64,000 nt of DNA from CBDIBC01 sp965276635 (GTDB lineage Bacteria > Actinomycetota > Acidimicrobiia > Acidimicrobiales > Palsa-688): the NCBI GenBank assembly GCA_965276635.1, contig CBDIBC010000005.1, positions 1,922,001 through 1,986,000 of the forward strand. Direction: 5' to 3'. Every line of letters begins with the position of its first letter. Position 1 is the stretch's first letter. A program made the position numbers and the translations under genes. The notes below the pieces were generated by a model that ran no database searches, was not told the origin of the DNA, and was given only the letters and a program-made list of their open reading frames with translations. Positions 23,868 to 33,730 of this stretch are shown here, in pieces.

Positions 23868-24769
23868 CGCACCATGCGTTCGACCGACTGGCTACCGATC
23901 GCCACCATCGACGCCTCGCTGCCGCCAGCCCCCCTTCGGCCAGCCCCCCTGCCGCCAGGCCCCGTGCCGAGAGGAGCAGCATCTTCCACGACGCCCATGG
24001 CCGCGGGGAACAGGCGTGCCGCCTCCTCGACGCCCACGGGCACGCGGATGCGCGCCTCGAAGGCGTAGGTCCGGACCTTCAGGCCCCGTCGCACCAGGGC
24101 GACGGCGTCGGGCGGATCGTCGAGCGTGAACGGTGTGCCGAGCGCCTCCGGCGACGACAGCCGGTCGACGCGGAAGGTCCGCCAGTCCTGGCGGTCCACG
24201 TCGCGGGCGACGAGGTACCAACGGGCCCCGACGCGGACCAGCCGGTACGGCTCCACCAAGCGGTCGCTGCTCCGGCCGGTGCGGTCGCCGTAGGCGAAAC
24301 GCACCCGTTCGCGGCGGGAACACGCCTGGCCCAGCGTCACCAGGACCTGCGACGGCACCCGCTCGCCGGCTGGCCCGTCCATGTGGGCCGTGGCCTCGTG
24401 CAGGGCGCGCACCCGGGCCGCCAGGTGCTGAGGGAGGAGCTGGTCGAGGCGAGCCAGCACCGAGACGGCAGCCTCCTCCAGCCCGGTGACGCTCCCGTCG
24501 GTGGCCACGCGCAGGCCGAGCGCCACGGCCATGGCCTCCTCGTCGCCGAGGAGGAGCGGCGGCAGCCGCCCGCCCCGCCCGAGCTGGTACCCGCCGCTGA
24601 CGCCGGGTGCCGCCTCGACCGGGTAGCCCAGCTCGCGCAAGCGGTCGATGTCGCGGCGCACGGTTCGGTCGGTGACGGCCAACCGGTCGGCCAGCTCCCG
24701 GCCGGACCACATCGGTCGGTTCTGCAGGAGCGACAGCAGCGCGAGCATCCGCCCCGGCGTGTCGCTCAC
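23765..24769 (-). CDS. DeoR-type HTH, WYL-domain transcriptional regulator
   Basis: The 334-residue protein begins with a winged helix (RMLALLSLLQNRPMWSGRELADRL, TVRRDIDRLRELGYPVEA) and carries a WYL ligand-binding domain (VEPYRLVRVGARWYLVARD, WRTFRVDRLSS). WYL regulators sense small ligands or nucleic acids and often control a divergent neighbour. Here that neighbour is an MFS exporter, and a clear palindrome lies between them. A low-complexity Gly/Arg stretch (TGPGGRGAGRRGAGGSEA) interrupts the C-terminal domain. Its 3' end is overlapped by the PAP2 reading frame. Confidence 0.92.
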   Translation of the reverse strand: MSDTPGRMLALLSLLQNRPMWSGRELADRLAVTDRTVRRDIDRLRELGYPVEAAPGVSGGYQLGRGGRLPPLLLGDEEAMAVALGLRVATDGSVTGLEEAAVSVLARLDQLLPQHLAARVRALHEATAHMDGPAGERVPSQVLVTLGQACSRRERVRFAYGDRTGRSSDRLVEPYRLVRVGARWYLVARDVDRQDWRTFRVDRLSSPEALGTPFTLDDPPDAVALVRRGLKVRTYAFEARIRVPVGVEEAARLFPAAMGVVEDAAPLGTGPGGRGAGRRGAGGSEASMVAIGSQSVERMVRYLAGVSVPCAVVDPPELREALRDHATRVAAANT

Positions 24770-24824
24770 GACGGAAGCGGCCGACGAGCAGCGACGGAGG
24801 GCATGAGGAAGGATACTTCCCCAT

Positions 24825-24845
24825 TGCGGACAGAAACTGTCCGCA
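24825..24845. promoter_or_regulatory. Palindromic operator candidate between WYL regulator and MFS gene
   Basis: TGCGGACAG-AAA-CTGTCCGCA is a perfect 9-bp inverted repeat with a 3-base centre, between the two divergent starts. Position and symmetry suit binding by the dimeric WYL regulator, which would then control both itself and the exporter. This is inference from context. Confidence 0.65.
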
Positions 24846-24866
24846 GCGCCTCATACCGTGCCGTGC

Positions 24867-26429
24867 ATGACCAACCGTAACGTGACCAACCGCACCGTGA
24901 CCGACCGCAACACGGCCGGCCGCAACGAGGTGGCGATGCCCGTGTCCGACCCCGATGGCGCCCTGGTCAGCACCGACCCACCTGCCGATCCCCGCCGCTG
25001 GCGGGCGCTCGGGGTGCTGGCCCTGATGCAGTTCATGCTGGTCCTCGACATCACCGTGGTGAACGTGGCCCTTCCCCACATCCGCGCCGACCTCGGCTTC
25101 TCGCGCGCCGGACTGGCCTGGGTGGTCGACGCCTACGTGCTCATGGCCGGCGGGTTGCTGCTCCTCGGTGGGCGCCTGGCGGACCTGTTGGGCCGACGAC
25201 GCATGTTCCTCGTCGGCGTCACCCTCTTCGCGGTGGCATCCGCCCTCAGCGGAGCGGCGCTGGTGCCGGGGATGCTGGTGGCCAGCCGGTTCGCCCAGGG
25301 CGCGGCCGAGGCGCTGGCCGCGCCCGCTGCGTTCGGACTGGTCGCCCTGCTGTTCCCCGACGCCAAGGAGCGAGCCAAGGCCATCGGCATGTTCGGCGGC
25401 GTCGCCGGCCTGGGCGGGACGCTCGGTCCGGTGATCTCCGGGCTCATCCTCCAGGGCCTCAGCTGGCGGTGGATCTTCTTCATCAACATCCCTGTCGCCG
25501 TCGTGGCCATCGTGGCCGTCACCCGACTGGTCGACGAGAGCCGGGCGGCGTCGACGACGAGGGCCAGGCCCGACGTGGCCGGAGCGGTGCTCGCCACCGC
25601 CGGCTTGATCTCCTTGGTCTACGGCCTGATCCAGGCGGCGACCCGAGCGTGGGGATCGCCCGTGGTCGTGGGCCCGATCGTGGCCGGTGCGCTGGTGCTC
25701 GTCGGCTTCGTGGTGCGTGAGCACCTGGCCGCCAACCCGCTCGTGCCCCTCCGCTTCTTTGCCAACCGCACCCGGGTCACCGCCAACGTGGTCACCCTGT
25801 GCTTCTCCAGCGTGTTCTTCACCCTCTTCTTCCTGCTGACGCTGTACCTCGAGGGGGTGCAGCACTACTCGGCGCTCCGTACCGGCCTGGCCTACCTGCC
25901 GTTCGGGATCGCCATCAGCGCCGGCATCGGGGTCGCGGCGCAGCTGGTCACCCGGGTCGGGGTGAAGGCGCTCCTCGGCGTCGGCTTCGTCCTGGGTGCC
26001 GTCGGCGTGCTGTCGCTCACCCGCATCGGCGTGCACGGCTCCTATGTCGGGCAGGTGCTCCCCGGCCTGGTCCTGATGGCGTTCGGCTCCGGCCTGTGCT
26101 TCTCGGGCTTCTCGAACGCCTCGGTCCACGGGGTGTCGACCGAGGATGCCAGCCTGGCGTCGGGCGTGCAGAACGCCGTCCAACAGGTCGGTGGTGCCAT
26201 CGGCCTGGCCGTGCTGGCCACCATCGCCCTGCGCCACGCCACCGCCGCCGTCCACCAGGGTGTCACGTCGTCGGCGGCGTCGACCGCCGGCTACGTCCTG
26301 GCCTTCCGGATCGGCGCGGTGGTCATGCTCGTCGGCGCGGTTGCCGTCTGGGCCCTCTTCGAGCGGGTGAGGACCACCACCGTCGACGGCGCGCTCGCGA
26401 ACGGCCGGCCGGCGCCGGCCAGCGCCTGA
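24867..26429 (+). CDS. MFS drug exporter, DHA2 (EmrB/QacA) 14-TM family
   Basis: A proton-coupled multidrug efflux permease of about 520 residues and some 14 hydrophobic segments. Family motifs are LVLDITVVNVALPHI in TM1, AWVVDAYVLMAGGLLLLGGRL with motif A GRLADLLGRRR, and GPVISGLILQGLSWRWIFFINIP (motif C region). The N-terminus before TM1 is long and made of short NRNVTNRTVTDRN repeats. ATG 24867 is chosen; ATG 24936 would remove the repeats. It diverges from a WYL regulator with a palindromic operator candidate in between, pointing to ligand-induced expression. Confidence 0.93.
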   Translation: MTNRNVTNRTVTDRNTAGRNEVAMPVSDPDGALVSTDPPADPRRWRALGVLALMQFMLVLDITVVNVALPHIRADLGFSRAGLAWVVDAYVLMAGGLLLLGGRLADLLGRRRMFLVGVTLFAVASALSGAALVPGMLVASRFAQGAAEALAAPAAFGLVALLFPDAKERAKAIGMFGGVAGLGGTLGPVISGLILQGLSWRWIFFINIPVAVVAIVAVTRLVDESRAASTTRARPDVAGAVLATAGLISLVYGLIQAATRAWGSPVVVGPIVAGALVLVGFVVREHLAANPLVPLRFFANRTRVTANVVTLCFSSVFFTLFFLLTLYLEGVQHYSALRTGLAYLPFGIAISAGIGVAAQLVTRVGVKALLGVGFVLGAVGVLSLTRIGVHGSYVGQVLPGLVLMAFGSGLCFSGFSNASVHGVSTEDASLASGVQNAVQQVGGAIGLAVLATIALRHATAAVHQGVTSSAASTAGYVLAFRIGAVVMLVGAVAVWALFERVRTTTVDGALANGRPAPASA

Positions 26430-26549
26430 GACGGCCAGCGCTTGCGGGCGGCCGTGCCGGGCCCCGTGTGCGGACCTGCTGATCGGCACCGCCGGACCTG
26501 GCGGTAGCATGCAGCCTGTCCCAACCGTCTCCGTCCCGTAGGGGGAGCA

Positions 26550-27821
<1,272 letters not shown>

Positions 27822-27888
27822 GCCGGGCAAACAGGACGGGTGGGCGCCACGCCTCCCGGCTGCACCCTCGGGCGGTGGCCTGCTCCGC

Positions 27889-28773
27889 TCAGGCCTTGGT
27901 TCGTCGGTGCGGTCGCAACAGGCCCTCCTGCACGACCGAGACGGCGAGCCCGCCGTCACGGGTGAAGATGGTGCCGGTGGCCAGGCCCCGGCCGCCGGCG
28001 GCCGTCGGGCTGTACTGCTCGTAGAACAACCAGTCGTCGGCCCGGAACGGCCGATGGAACCACATGGCGTGGTCCAGGCTGACCTGGGTGCCGCCGTCGT
28101 CCCAGATGAGCCCATGGGGCAGCATGACGGTGTCGAGGAGCGTCAGGTCGCTGGCGTAGGCCAGCACACAGGCGTGCAGCAGCGGATCGTCGGGCAGCTT
28201 GCCGTCGGCGCGCAGCCACAGCGCATGCTGCGGGCTGCGGACGGGGGTCTCGCGCACCGTACGGACCGGGTCGCCGACGTATCGAGTGTCGAGGGCGCGG
28301 GGGAGGTCCCACCAGTCGCCGATCTGCGCCCGGTAGGGCTCCATCCGATCCGCCCAGGTCGGCAGCGTCTCGGGGTCGGGCACCGTCGGCATGGGCCGCT
28401 GGTGGGCCACGCCGTCCTCGTGGTCGTGGAACGACGCCGAGAGGTGGAAGATGGCTTCGCCGCGCTGGACGGCGGCCACCCGGCGGGTGGTGAAGGACCG
28501 CCCGTCGCGGATGCGGTCCACCTGGTAGACGATGGGCAGGGCCGCATCACCCGGCCGGAGGAAATAAGCATGCAGCGAGTGCACGTGACGGCCCGGCATG
28601 TCCACCGTGCGCCCGGCGGCCACCAGCGCCTGGCCGGCCACCTGACCGCCGAAGACGCGGAGCCCGGAGCTGGCGGCGCTGGCCCCCCGGTAGATGTCGA
28701 CCTCCACCGCTTCCAGATCCAGCAGCCCGATCAACTGGTCCAGTGCTTCGGTCACCTCGACATCATGGCCCAT
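27889..28773 (-). CDS. tesB: Acyl-CoA thioesterase II (TesB family)
   Basis: TesB hydrolyses medium- and long-chain acyl-CoA to free fatty acid and CoA. The 294-residue protein has the double hot-dog layout: RVFGGQVAGQALVAAGRTV, HSLHAYFLRPGDAALPI, GRSFTTRRVAAVQRGEAIF in the first half, and LAYASDLTLLDTV, VSLDHAMWFHRPFRADDWL and GRGLATGTIFTRDGGLAVSV in the second. The catalytic Asp is expected in ASDLTLLD. It is divergent from the gtrA gene with a 48-base gap and convergent with gltA. Confidence 0.95.
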   Translation of the reverse strand: MGHDVEVTEALDQLIGLLDLEAVEVDIYRGASAASSGLRVFGGQVAGQALVAAGRTVDMPGRHVHSLHAYFLRPGDAALPIVYQVDRIRDGRSFTTRRVAAVQRGEAIFHLSASFHDHEDGVAHQRPMPTVPDPETLPTWADRMEPYRAQIGDWWDLPRALDTRYVGDPVRTVRETPVRSPQHALWLRADGKLPDDPLLHACVLAYASDLTLLDTVMLPHGLIWDDGGTQVSLDHAMWFHRPFRADDWLFYEQYSPTAAGGRGLATGTIFTRDGGLAVSVVQEGLLRPHRRTKA

Positions 28774-28821
28774 GTCGGGGCCGCGCCCGGCGGAGATGGT
28801 TAGACAAGGTAAGGTTACCCA

Positions 28822-29325
28822 ATGGCAATGACCTCGCCCGGCGTGGTCGATCGCCTTCGCACGCCGGAAGGCCGCAAGCTGTTTCGCTACTCGATGGCGT
28901 CAGTTGTGTCGGTGATCGTCAGTGTGATCTGTCTCGTCTTCTTCGACGGGGTGCTCGGGTGGCGGGCGTGGATCTCCAGCACGGTGGCCACGGCGATCGC
29001 CACCGTCCCCTCCTACGAGCTGAACCGCAAGTGGGCCTGGGGCAAGAGCGGGCGGGGGCACCTCTGGCGCGAGGTTCTCCCGTTCTGGGTGCTGGCGTTC
29101 ATCGGTTGGGGGTTCTCCACCTACTGCGTCCACCTGATGGAGACGATCGCCGTCCACCACCACCTCCACCACGTGGTCAAGACCGGGTCGGTCGCGGTGG
29201 TCTACGTGGCTGCGTTCGGGGTGCTGTGGGTAGCCAAGTTCCTGATCTTCAACAAGATCCTCTTCGCCCACCACGCCGAGGACCTGCCCGAGGCGCTCGA
29301 CGGGCGCACCGGCCTGCCCAGCTGA
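28822..29325 (+). CDS. GtrA-family membrane protein
   Basis: A 167-residue protein with four predicted transmembrane helices (SVVSVIVSVICLVFF, ISSTVATAIATVPSYELN, VLPFWVLAFIGWGF, AVVYVAAFGVLWVAKFL) and the family hallmark YELNRKWAW. GtrA-like proteins flip polyprenyl-phosphate sugars or assist cell-wall and teichoic or lipopolysaccharide glycosylation. It heads a stretch rich in glycosyltransferases (30.9-34.8 kb), which fits an envelope polysaccharide role. Start ATG 28822; a second ATG is 6 bases later. Confidence 0.88.
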   Translation: MAMTSPGVVDRLRTPEGRKLFRYSMASVVSVIVSVICLVFFDGVLGWRAWISSTVATAIATVPSYELNRKWAWGKSGRGHLWREVLPFWVLAFIGWGFSTYCVHLMETIAVHHHLHHVVKTGSVAVVYVAAFGVLWVAKFLIFNKILFAHHAEDLPEALDGRTGLPS

Positions 29326-29332
29326 TCCCGCC

Positions 29333-29983
29333 GTGGGCGTACCGGCCGGCGCGAGGATGGCACCGGCCGATCTCGGACGGGCCCGCGCCGCCAAGGGCTT
29401 CATGCCAGACGACGAGGGCCTCGCCCTCCACGCCGCGGGGGTGGCCGCCGCGTCCGCTCGCCTCGGTCCGCTGCTCGAGGTGGGGACCTACTGCGGGAAG
29501 TCGGCGCTCTACCTGGGCCCGGCGGCGCGCCACGGCGAGACGGTGCTCTACACCGTCGATCACCATCGTGGCTCGGAGGAGAACCAGGCCGGCTGGGAGC
29601 ACCACGATCCCACGCTGGTCGATCCAGCCACCGGACGGATGGACACGCTGCCGGTGGCGCGCCGAACCGTGGCCGATGGGGGCCTGGAGGACCATGTGGT
29701 TCTGGTCGTGGGCCCGTCGACGGCCGTGGCCGCCGCCTGGACGACCCCCCTGGCGCTGCTGTTCATCGACGGGGGCCACGCCGACGACGTGGCCTGGGCC
29801 GACTACCACGCCTGGACGCCGAAGGTGGCGCCCGGCGGCTTCCTGGCCATCCACGACGTGTTCCCCGACCCCGCCGACGGCGGGCGTCCCCCCTACGAGC
29901 TGTACCAGCGTGCCGTGGCCTCCGGGCAGTTCGCCGACGACGCCGCGGTCGGCAGCCTGCGGGTCCTGCGCCGGGTCACCTAG
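29333..29983 (+). CDS. Class I SAM-dependent methyltransferase (Methyltransf_24-like)
   Basis: A 216-residue Rossmann methyltransferase: GPLLEVGTYCGKSALYLG (SAM loop), VLYTVDHHRGSEEN, LALLFIDGGHADDVAWADYHAW and GGFLAIHDVFPDP. The DGGH motif is typical of the CmcI/Methyltransf_24 group, acting on sugars or small molecules. The substrate is unknown. It starts (GTG 29333; ATG 29357 possible) 7 bases after gtrA, so both may modify an envelope glycan. The stop codon is followed directly by a long tandem repeat. Confidence 0.85.
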   Translation: MGVPAGARMAPADLGRARAAKGFMPDDEGLALHAAGVAAASARLGPLLEVGTYCGKSALYLGPAARHGETVLYTVDHHRGSEENQAGWEHHDPTLVDPATGRMDTLPVARRTVADGGLEDHVVLVVGPSTAVAAAWTTPLALLFIDGGHADDVAWADYHAWTPKVAPGGFLAIHDVFPDPADGGRPPYELYQRAVASGQFADDAAVGSLRVLRRVT

Positions 29984-30119
29984 CCAACCGGTCACCGGGC
30001 CAACCGGTCACCGGGCCAACCGGTCACCGGGCCAACCGGTCACCGGGCCAACCGGTCACCGGGCCAACCGGTCACCGGGCCAGCCGGTCACCGGGCCAGC
30101 CGGTCACCGGGCCAGCCGG
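29984..30119 (+). repeat. 16-bp minisatellite (about 8.5 copies)
   Basis: CCAACCGGTCACCGGG is repeated six times from 29984, then as CCAGCCGGTCACCGGG to about 30119. It begins at the first base after a methyltransferase stop and ends at the stop of the convergent coiled-coil gene, filling the whole gap. There are no spacers, so it is not a CRISPR array. Each unit has ACCGGT and can pair with its neighbours, so a terminator role is possible. Confidence 0.95.
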
Positions 30120-30123
30120 GGGA

Positions 30124-30897
30124 TCAGGGCTGGGGTCGGAGGGATCGGCTGCGGCCGCCACCGGCCAGGCGGGCCGCCACCGCGTCGGCCAGGGCGTCGA
30201 TGCTAGCGGGATCGAGCTCGGACCCGCCCCGTGGCCGCACCGGCATCCGCCGTCGCAGGACGTCCAGCTGGCCGGACACCTGGTCCAGCCGCTCGGTCAC
30301 CGCGCCATCCTGCCCGTGCTCACTGGCCCGCTCGAGATGGTCCTCGATGCGACCGAGCGCATCCTCCATGTTGGCGGCGGGGGCCCCGGCCGCCAACGCG
30401 TCGAGGATCTCACCCAGCTGCCCCTCCACCTCATCGCGGTGTGGCACCTGCCGGCCCAGCTGGTCGAGCGCCCCTCGCAGCTCGTCGAGCGCCGGGCTGA
30501 CATCGACGGTCGCGAGTGATTCGGCCTGGACCTCGGCCAGCTCCTCGATGCGGGCCAGGGCCTCCTCGACCGAGGTCAGGTCGGTGTCCCCGGTGACGGC
30601 CGCCACCCGGGCCTGGACCTCGGCGAGCTCCGCGTGCAGGCCGTCGACCCGGTCGTGGAGGCGGCGGGTGGCCGCTTCCAACCTGGCGATGGCCTCGAGG
30701 ACGGGCGTCAGGCCGGCGGACACGTCCTGCTGCTGGTGCAGGTCGTCGAGCGACGCCAGCAGGGGGGTCAAGTCAGGGGCGTCGGGCTCGGCCTCGGCCA
30801 TGGCCTCGACCAGCTCCTCGATCCGCGCTAGAGCGTCCCAGGTCCGCTCGTCCTGCGAGCCCTGATCGCTCTTGCGATCTGTGTCCCCAGCGTCCAC
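30124..30897 (-). CDS. Coiled-coil protein of unknown function
   Basis: About 257 residues, almost wholly helical, with repeated heptad-like segments: WDALARIEELVEAMAEAE, LTPVLEAIARLEAATRRLHDRV, VEEALARIEELAEVQAESL, MEDALGRIEDHLERASEHG. The ALxRIExL motif recurs several times. There is no signal peptide or membrane segment. Start is uncertain; GTG 30897 gives VDAGDTDRKSDQ and places the gene 11 bases after the glycosyltransferase stop. It may scaffold or regulate the neighbouring enzyme. Confidence 0.65.
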   Translation of the reverse strand: MDAGDTDRKSDQGSQDERTWDALARIEELVEAMAEAEPDAPDLTPLLASLDDLHQQQDVSAGLTPVLEAIARLEAATRRLHDRVDGLHAELAEVQARVAAVTGDTDLTSVEEALARIEELAEVQAESLATVDVSPALDELRGALDQLGRQVPHRDEVEGQLGEILDALAAGAPAANMEDALGRIEDHLERASEHGQDGAVTERLDQVSGQLDVLRRRMPVRPRGGSELDPASIDALADAVAARLAGGGRSRSLRPQP

Positions 30898-30908
30898 TCT
30901 GGCGAACG

Positions 30909-31628
30909 CTAGCTCCGCGGCGCCCACAGAGCGAGCCGCAGGCGCAGCAGGCCGAGCAGGGAGCGAGGGATGCGGCGCAGGATCGAGGTCCGGGGCGGCC
31001 GGTGGTCGATCACCCGCACCGGCACCTCGGCGACCACCAGGCCGGCCCGGTCGGTGCGCAGGACCAGCTCGGTGTCGAAGATGTCGCCGCCGAAGCCGCA
31101 CGCCTCCACGAGCGGCGCGACCCGTTCCCGGCGGAGCAGCTTCAGGCCGTGGGTGTCGCTGACATGCAGGTCGAAGCCGAATCGCAGCACCAGGCTGAAG
31201 ATCGCGGTGACGGCCCGGCGCCCCGGCGATCGGCGATCGTCGGCACCGGCCCCCCGCTTGGTGCCCACCACGATGGCGGCATCGCGCTCCTCCACGATGC
31301 GCCGGGCGGCGGCGACGAAGCCCAGGTCCACGAAGTCCACGTCGAAGTTCACCACCAGGTCACCCGAGGCGGCGAGGAAGCCGGCGCGCAGGGCCAGGCC
31401 GTAGTCGGCGCCGGCCAGGCGGACCGACGCCACCTCGGGGTGGCGGTCGGCCAGCGCCGCGGCCACGGCACCGGTGCCGTCGGCGGAGCCGTTCTCCACC
31501 ACGATGATCTCGAAGGGCTCGCCGCCGGCCCGCAGGCCGGAGAGGACCTCGTCCACGGCCGCGACGAGGTAGCCCTCCTCGTTGTGGGCGGGCATGACGA
31601 CGGAGATGACCGGGTGGGCGGCGGTCAC
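30909..31628 (-). CDS. Family 2 glycosyltransferase (polyprenyl-phosphate sugar type)
   Basis: A 239-residue GT-A enzyme: ISVVMPAHNEEGYL, FEIIVVENGSADGT, GLALRAGFLAASGDLVVNFDVDF (metal-binding DxD), then VVGTKRGAGADDRRS and SDTHGLKLLRR. The size and the SDTHGLK loop resemble DPM1-like enzymes that load sugars onto polyprenyl phosphate. A GtrA protein encoded at 28.8 kb could flip such a product. The coiled-coil gene follows after 11 bases. Confidence 0.88.
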   Translation of the reverse strand: MTAAHPVISVVMPAHNEEGYLVAAVDEVLSGLRAGGEPFEIIVVENGSADGTGAVAAALADRHPEVASVRLAGADYGLALRAGFLAASGDLVVNFDVDFVDLGFVAAARRIVEERDAAIVVGTKRGAGADDRRSPGRRAVTAIFSLVLRFGFDLHVSDTHGLKLLRRERVAPLVEACGFGGDIFDTELVLRTDRAGLVVAEVPVRVIDHRPPRTSILRRIPRSLLGLLRLRLALWAPRS

Positions 31629-31727
31629 CGGGTGGTCGGGTCCCCGTCTCCGTCCACCGGGGTCAACCTAGCCGGGCCGGATCGCGAGCTTGACCGCCAG
31701 CCGCCGGAGAGACACTCTTTGTGGCTC

Positions 31728-33002
31728 ATGGCCACGGACTCGCTGCGGGTAGCCCTGCTCGTCTACCGGGGGAACCCCCACTCCGGTGGCCAGGGCGTCT
31801 ACACCCGCTACCTGGCCCGGGAGCTGGTCGCGCTGGGCCACCGGGTGACCGTGTTCGCCGGCCAACCCTGGCCGGTCCTCGACGACGGCGTGGCGTTCGT
31901 CCCGGTCCCCAGCCTGGATCTCTACCGCCAGCCCGACCCGTTCCGGATCCCGGCCCTGCGCGAATACCGCTCCGCCGTCGACGTCGCCGAGTTCGGGCTG
32001 ATGTGCACCGCTGGGTTCCCCGAGCCGCGCACGTTCGGCTGGCGGGTGCGCAAGGCGTTGGCTGCCCGGGCCGGCCAGTTCGACGTGGTCCACGACAACC
32101 AGACGTTCGGGACCGGGATGCTCGGCATCATGGCGGACGGCTGGCCACTGATCGGCACCTGTCACCATCCGATCACGGTGGACCGCACCCTGGACCTGGC
32201 TCACGCCGCCGGCATCCGCCGCCAGATCACCATGCGGCGCTGGTACGGGTTCGTGGCCATGCAGAAGCGTGTCGCCCGCCGCATCCCCCGGGTCATGACG
32301 GTCTCGGCCTCGTCCAAGCGCGACATCGTCGCCCAGATGGGCCTGCGGGTCGAACAGCTCGAGGTTGTCCCCATCGGCGCCGACCACAACCGGTTCCGCC
32401 CCCTGCCCGGCGTGGCCAGGGTCCGCGGTCGGATCATGACGACGGCCAGCGCCGACGTGCCCATGAAGGGACTCGTCCCGCTGCTGGAAGGCTTGGCCAA
32501 GCTCCGGACCGAGCGGCCCGACAGCCACCTGGTGGTGGTCGGGAAGCTCGGCGCGGACAGCCGGGTGGCTGCCACCATCGACCGGCTCGGTGTGACGAGC
32601 AAAGTCACCTTCACGTCGGGGATCACCGACGAGCGCATGGTCGAGTTGTACGCGGAGGCCGAGGTGGCGGTGGTGCCGTCGCTGTACGAGGGCTTCTCGC
32701 TCCCGGCCGTGGAGGCCATGGCGTGCGGCGTGCCCCTGGTCGCCACCACCGGGGGGGCCATTCCCGAGGTGGTCGGTGTCGACGGGGAGACCGGCCTGCT
32801 GGTGGCTCCCGGTGACCCGGGGGCGCTGGCCCTGGCCATGGGCCGGGTGCTCGGTGACCCGGCTCTGGCCGCCCGGTTGGCGGCCGGTGGCCGCCAACGG
32901 GTCCTGGAGCGGTTCACCTGGCAGGACTGCGCCGCAGCCACTGCCGAGCACTATCGCTGGGCGATCGACCAGAAGCGGGCGACGGCCGGCGCCCCGTGCT
33001 GA
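31728..33002 (+). CDS. Family 4 glycosyltransferase
   Basis: A 424-residue GT-B retaining glycosyltransferase. The N-terminal domain has NPHSGGQGVYTRYLARELV, and the donor-binding domain has VVPIGADHNRF, VVVGKLGADSRV and VPSLYEGFSLPAVEAMACG (EX7E motif), then GGAIPEVVG and GETGLLVAPGD. Donor and acceptor are unknown; relatives build lipopolysaccharide, phospho-myo-inositol mannosides or trehalose-type glycolipids. It starts a three-gene operon whose members overlap by 7 and 4 bases. Confidence 0.93.
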   Translation: MATDSLRVALLVYRGNPHSGGQGVYTRYLARELVALGHRVTVFAGQPWPVLDDGVAFVPVPSLDLYRQPDPFRIPALREYRSAVDVAEFGLMCTAGFPEPRTFGWRVRKALAARAGQFDVVHDNQTFGTGMLGIMADGWPLIGTCHHPITVDRTLDLAHAAGIRRQITMRRWYGFVAMQKRVARRIPRVMTVSASSKRDIVAQMGLRVEQLEVVPIGADHNRFRPLPGVARVRGRIMTTASADVPMKGLVPLLEGLAKLRTERPDSHLVVVGKLGADSRVAATIDRLGVTSKVTFTSGITDERMVELYAEAEVAVVPSLYEGFSLPAVEAMACGVPLVATTGGAIPEVVGVDGETGLLVAPGDPGALALAMGRVLGDPALAARLAAGGRQRVLERFTWQDCAAATAEHYRWAIDQKRATAGAPC

Positions 33003-33730
33003 CCGTCCGCTACCAGACCCTCGGCGTCGAGGCCGGCGACCGCCTCCTGGACCTGGGTGCAGGTGGTGGCCGCCACGCGTTCGAGGCCATGCGCCGGGGG
33101 GCGATCGTCACCGCGGTCGACGCCGACGGTGGAGAGGTCAAGGACGCGGCGGCGATGATGCGGGCCATAGTCGGCGACGGCGCCCAGGCCGGCGATGCCC
33201 AGACGGTGGCCACCGGTGGGTCGGGCGCCGGCGCCGTCGGCGACGCCCTGCAGCTCCCGTTCGCCGACGACACCTTCGACCGGATCATCGCCGCCGAGGT
33301 GCTCGAGCACATTCCCGAGGACCGCCGAGCCATGGCGGAGCTGGCCCGGGTGTTGCGCCCGGGGGGGACGATGGCCGTCACCGTCCCGCGCTGGTTCCCC
33401 GAGCTGATCACCTGGGCCATCTCCGACGAGTACCACAGCAATCCCGGCGGCCACATCCGCATCTACCGACGCTCCACTCTGATCGAGCGGCTGGAGGACG
33501 TCGGCCTGTCCGTCTATGGCCATCACCATGCCCACGCCCTGCACAGCCCCTACTGGTGGCTCAAGGCGGCGGTCGGCGTGCACGACGACGACCATCGCAT
33601 GGTGCGCGCCTATCACCGGTTCCTCGTGTGGGACATCACCGCCCACCCGCCGCTCACGCGCCTATCCGAGCGGGCCCTCAACCCGGTGCTCGGCAAGAGC
33701 GTGGTCGTCTACACCAGGAAGCCGGCATGA
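32996..33730 (+). CDS. Class I SAM-dependent methyltransferase
   Basis: A 244-residue methyltransferase with DRLLDLGAGGGRHAFEA (SAM loop I), AVDADGGEVKDAA, DALQLPFADDTFDRIIAAEVLEHI and LRPGGTMAVTVPRW. Starts at GTG 32996, overlapping the GT4 gene by 7 bases, and its stop overlaps the next start by 4. It probably methylates the product of the glycosyltransferase or a lipid intermediate; this is inferred from context. I recall an adjacent methyltransferase and GT4 pair in M. tuberculosis (Rv0224c-Rv0225). Confidence 0.88.
   Translation: MLTVRYQTLGVEAGDRLLDLGAGGGRHAFEAMRRGAIVTAVDADGGEVKDAAAMMRAIVGDGAQAGDAQTVATGGSGAGAVGDALQLPFADDTFDRIIAAEVLEHIPEDRRAMAELARVLRPGGTMAVTVPRWFPELITWAISDEYHSNPGGHIRIYRRSTLIERLEDVGLSVYGHHHAHALHSPYWWLKAAVGVHDDDHRMVRAYHRFLVWDITAHPPLTRLSERALNPVLGKSVVVYTRKPA

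Noticed and set aside
28801..28822. DtxR/IdeR-like iron box before the gtrA gene (GGTAAGGTTACC at 28808-28819)
   Set aside because: Only about 12 of 19 positions fit the consensus and it lies directly on the ribosome-binding region; no iron gene is near.
29984..30119. Possible CRISPR array
   Set aside because: The 16-bp units are directly adjacent with no spacers, and no cas gene is present; it is a minisatellite.
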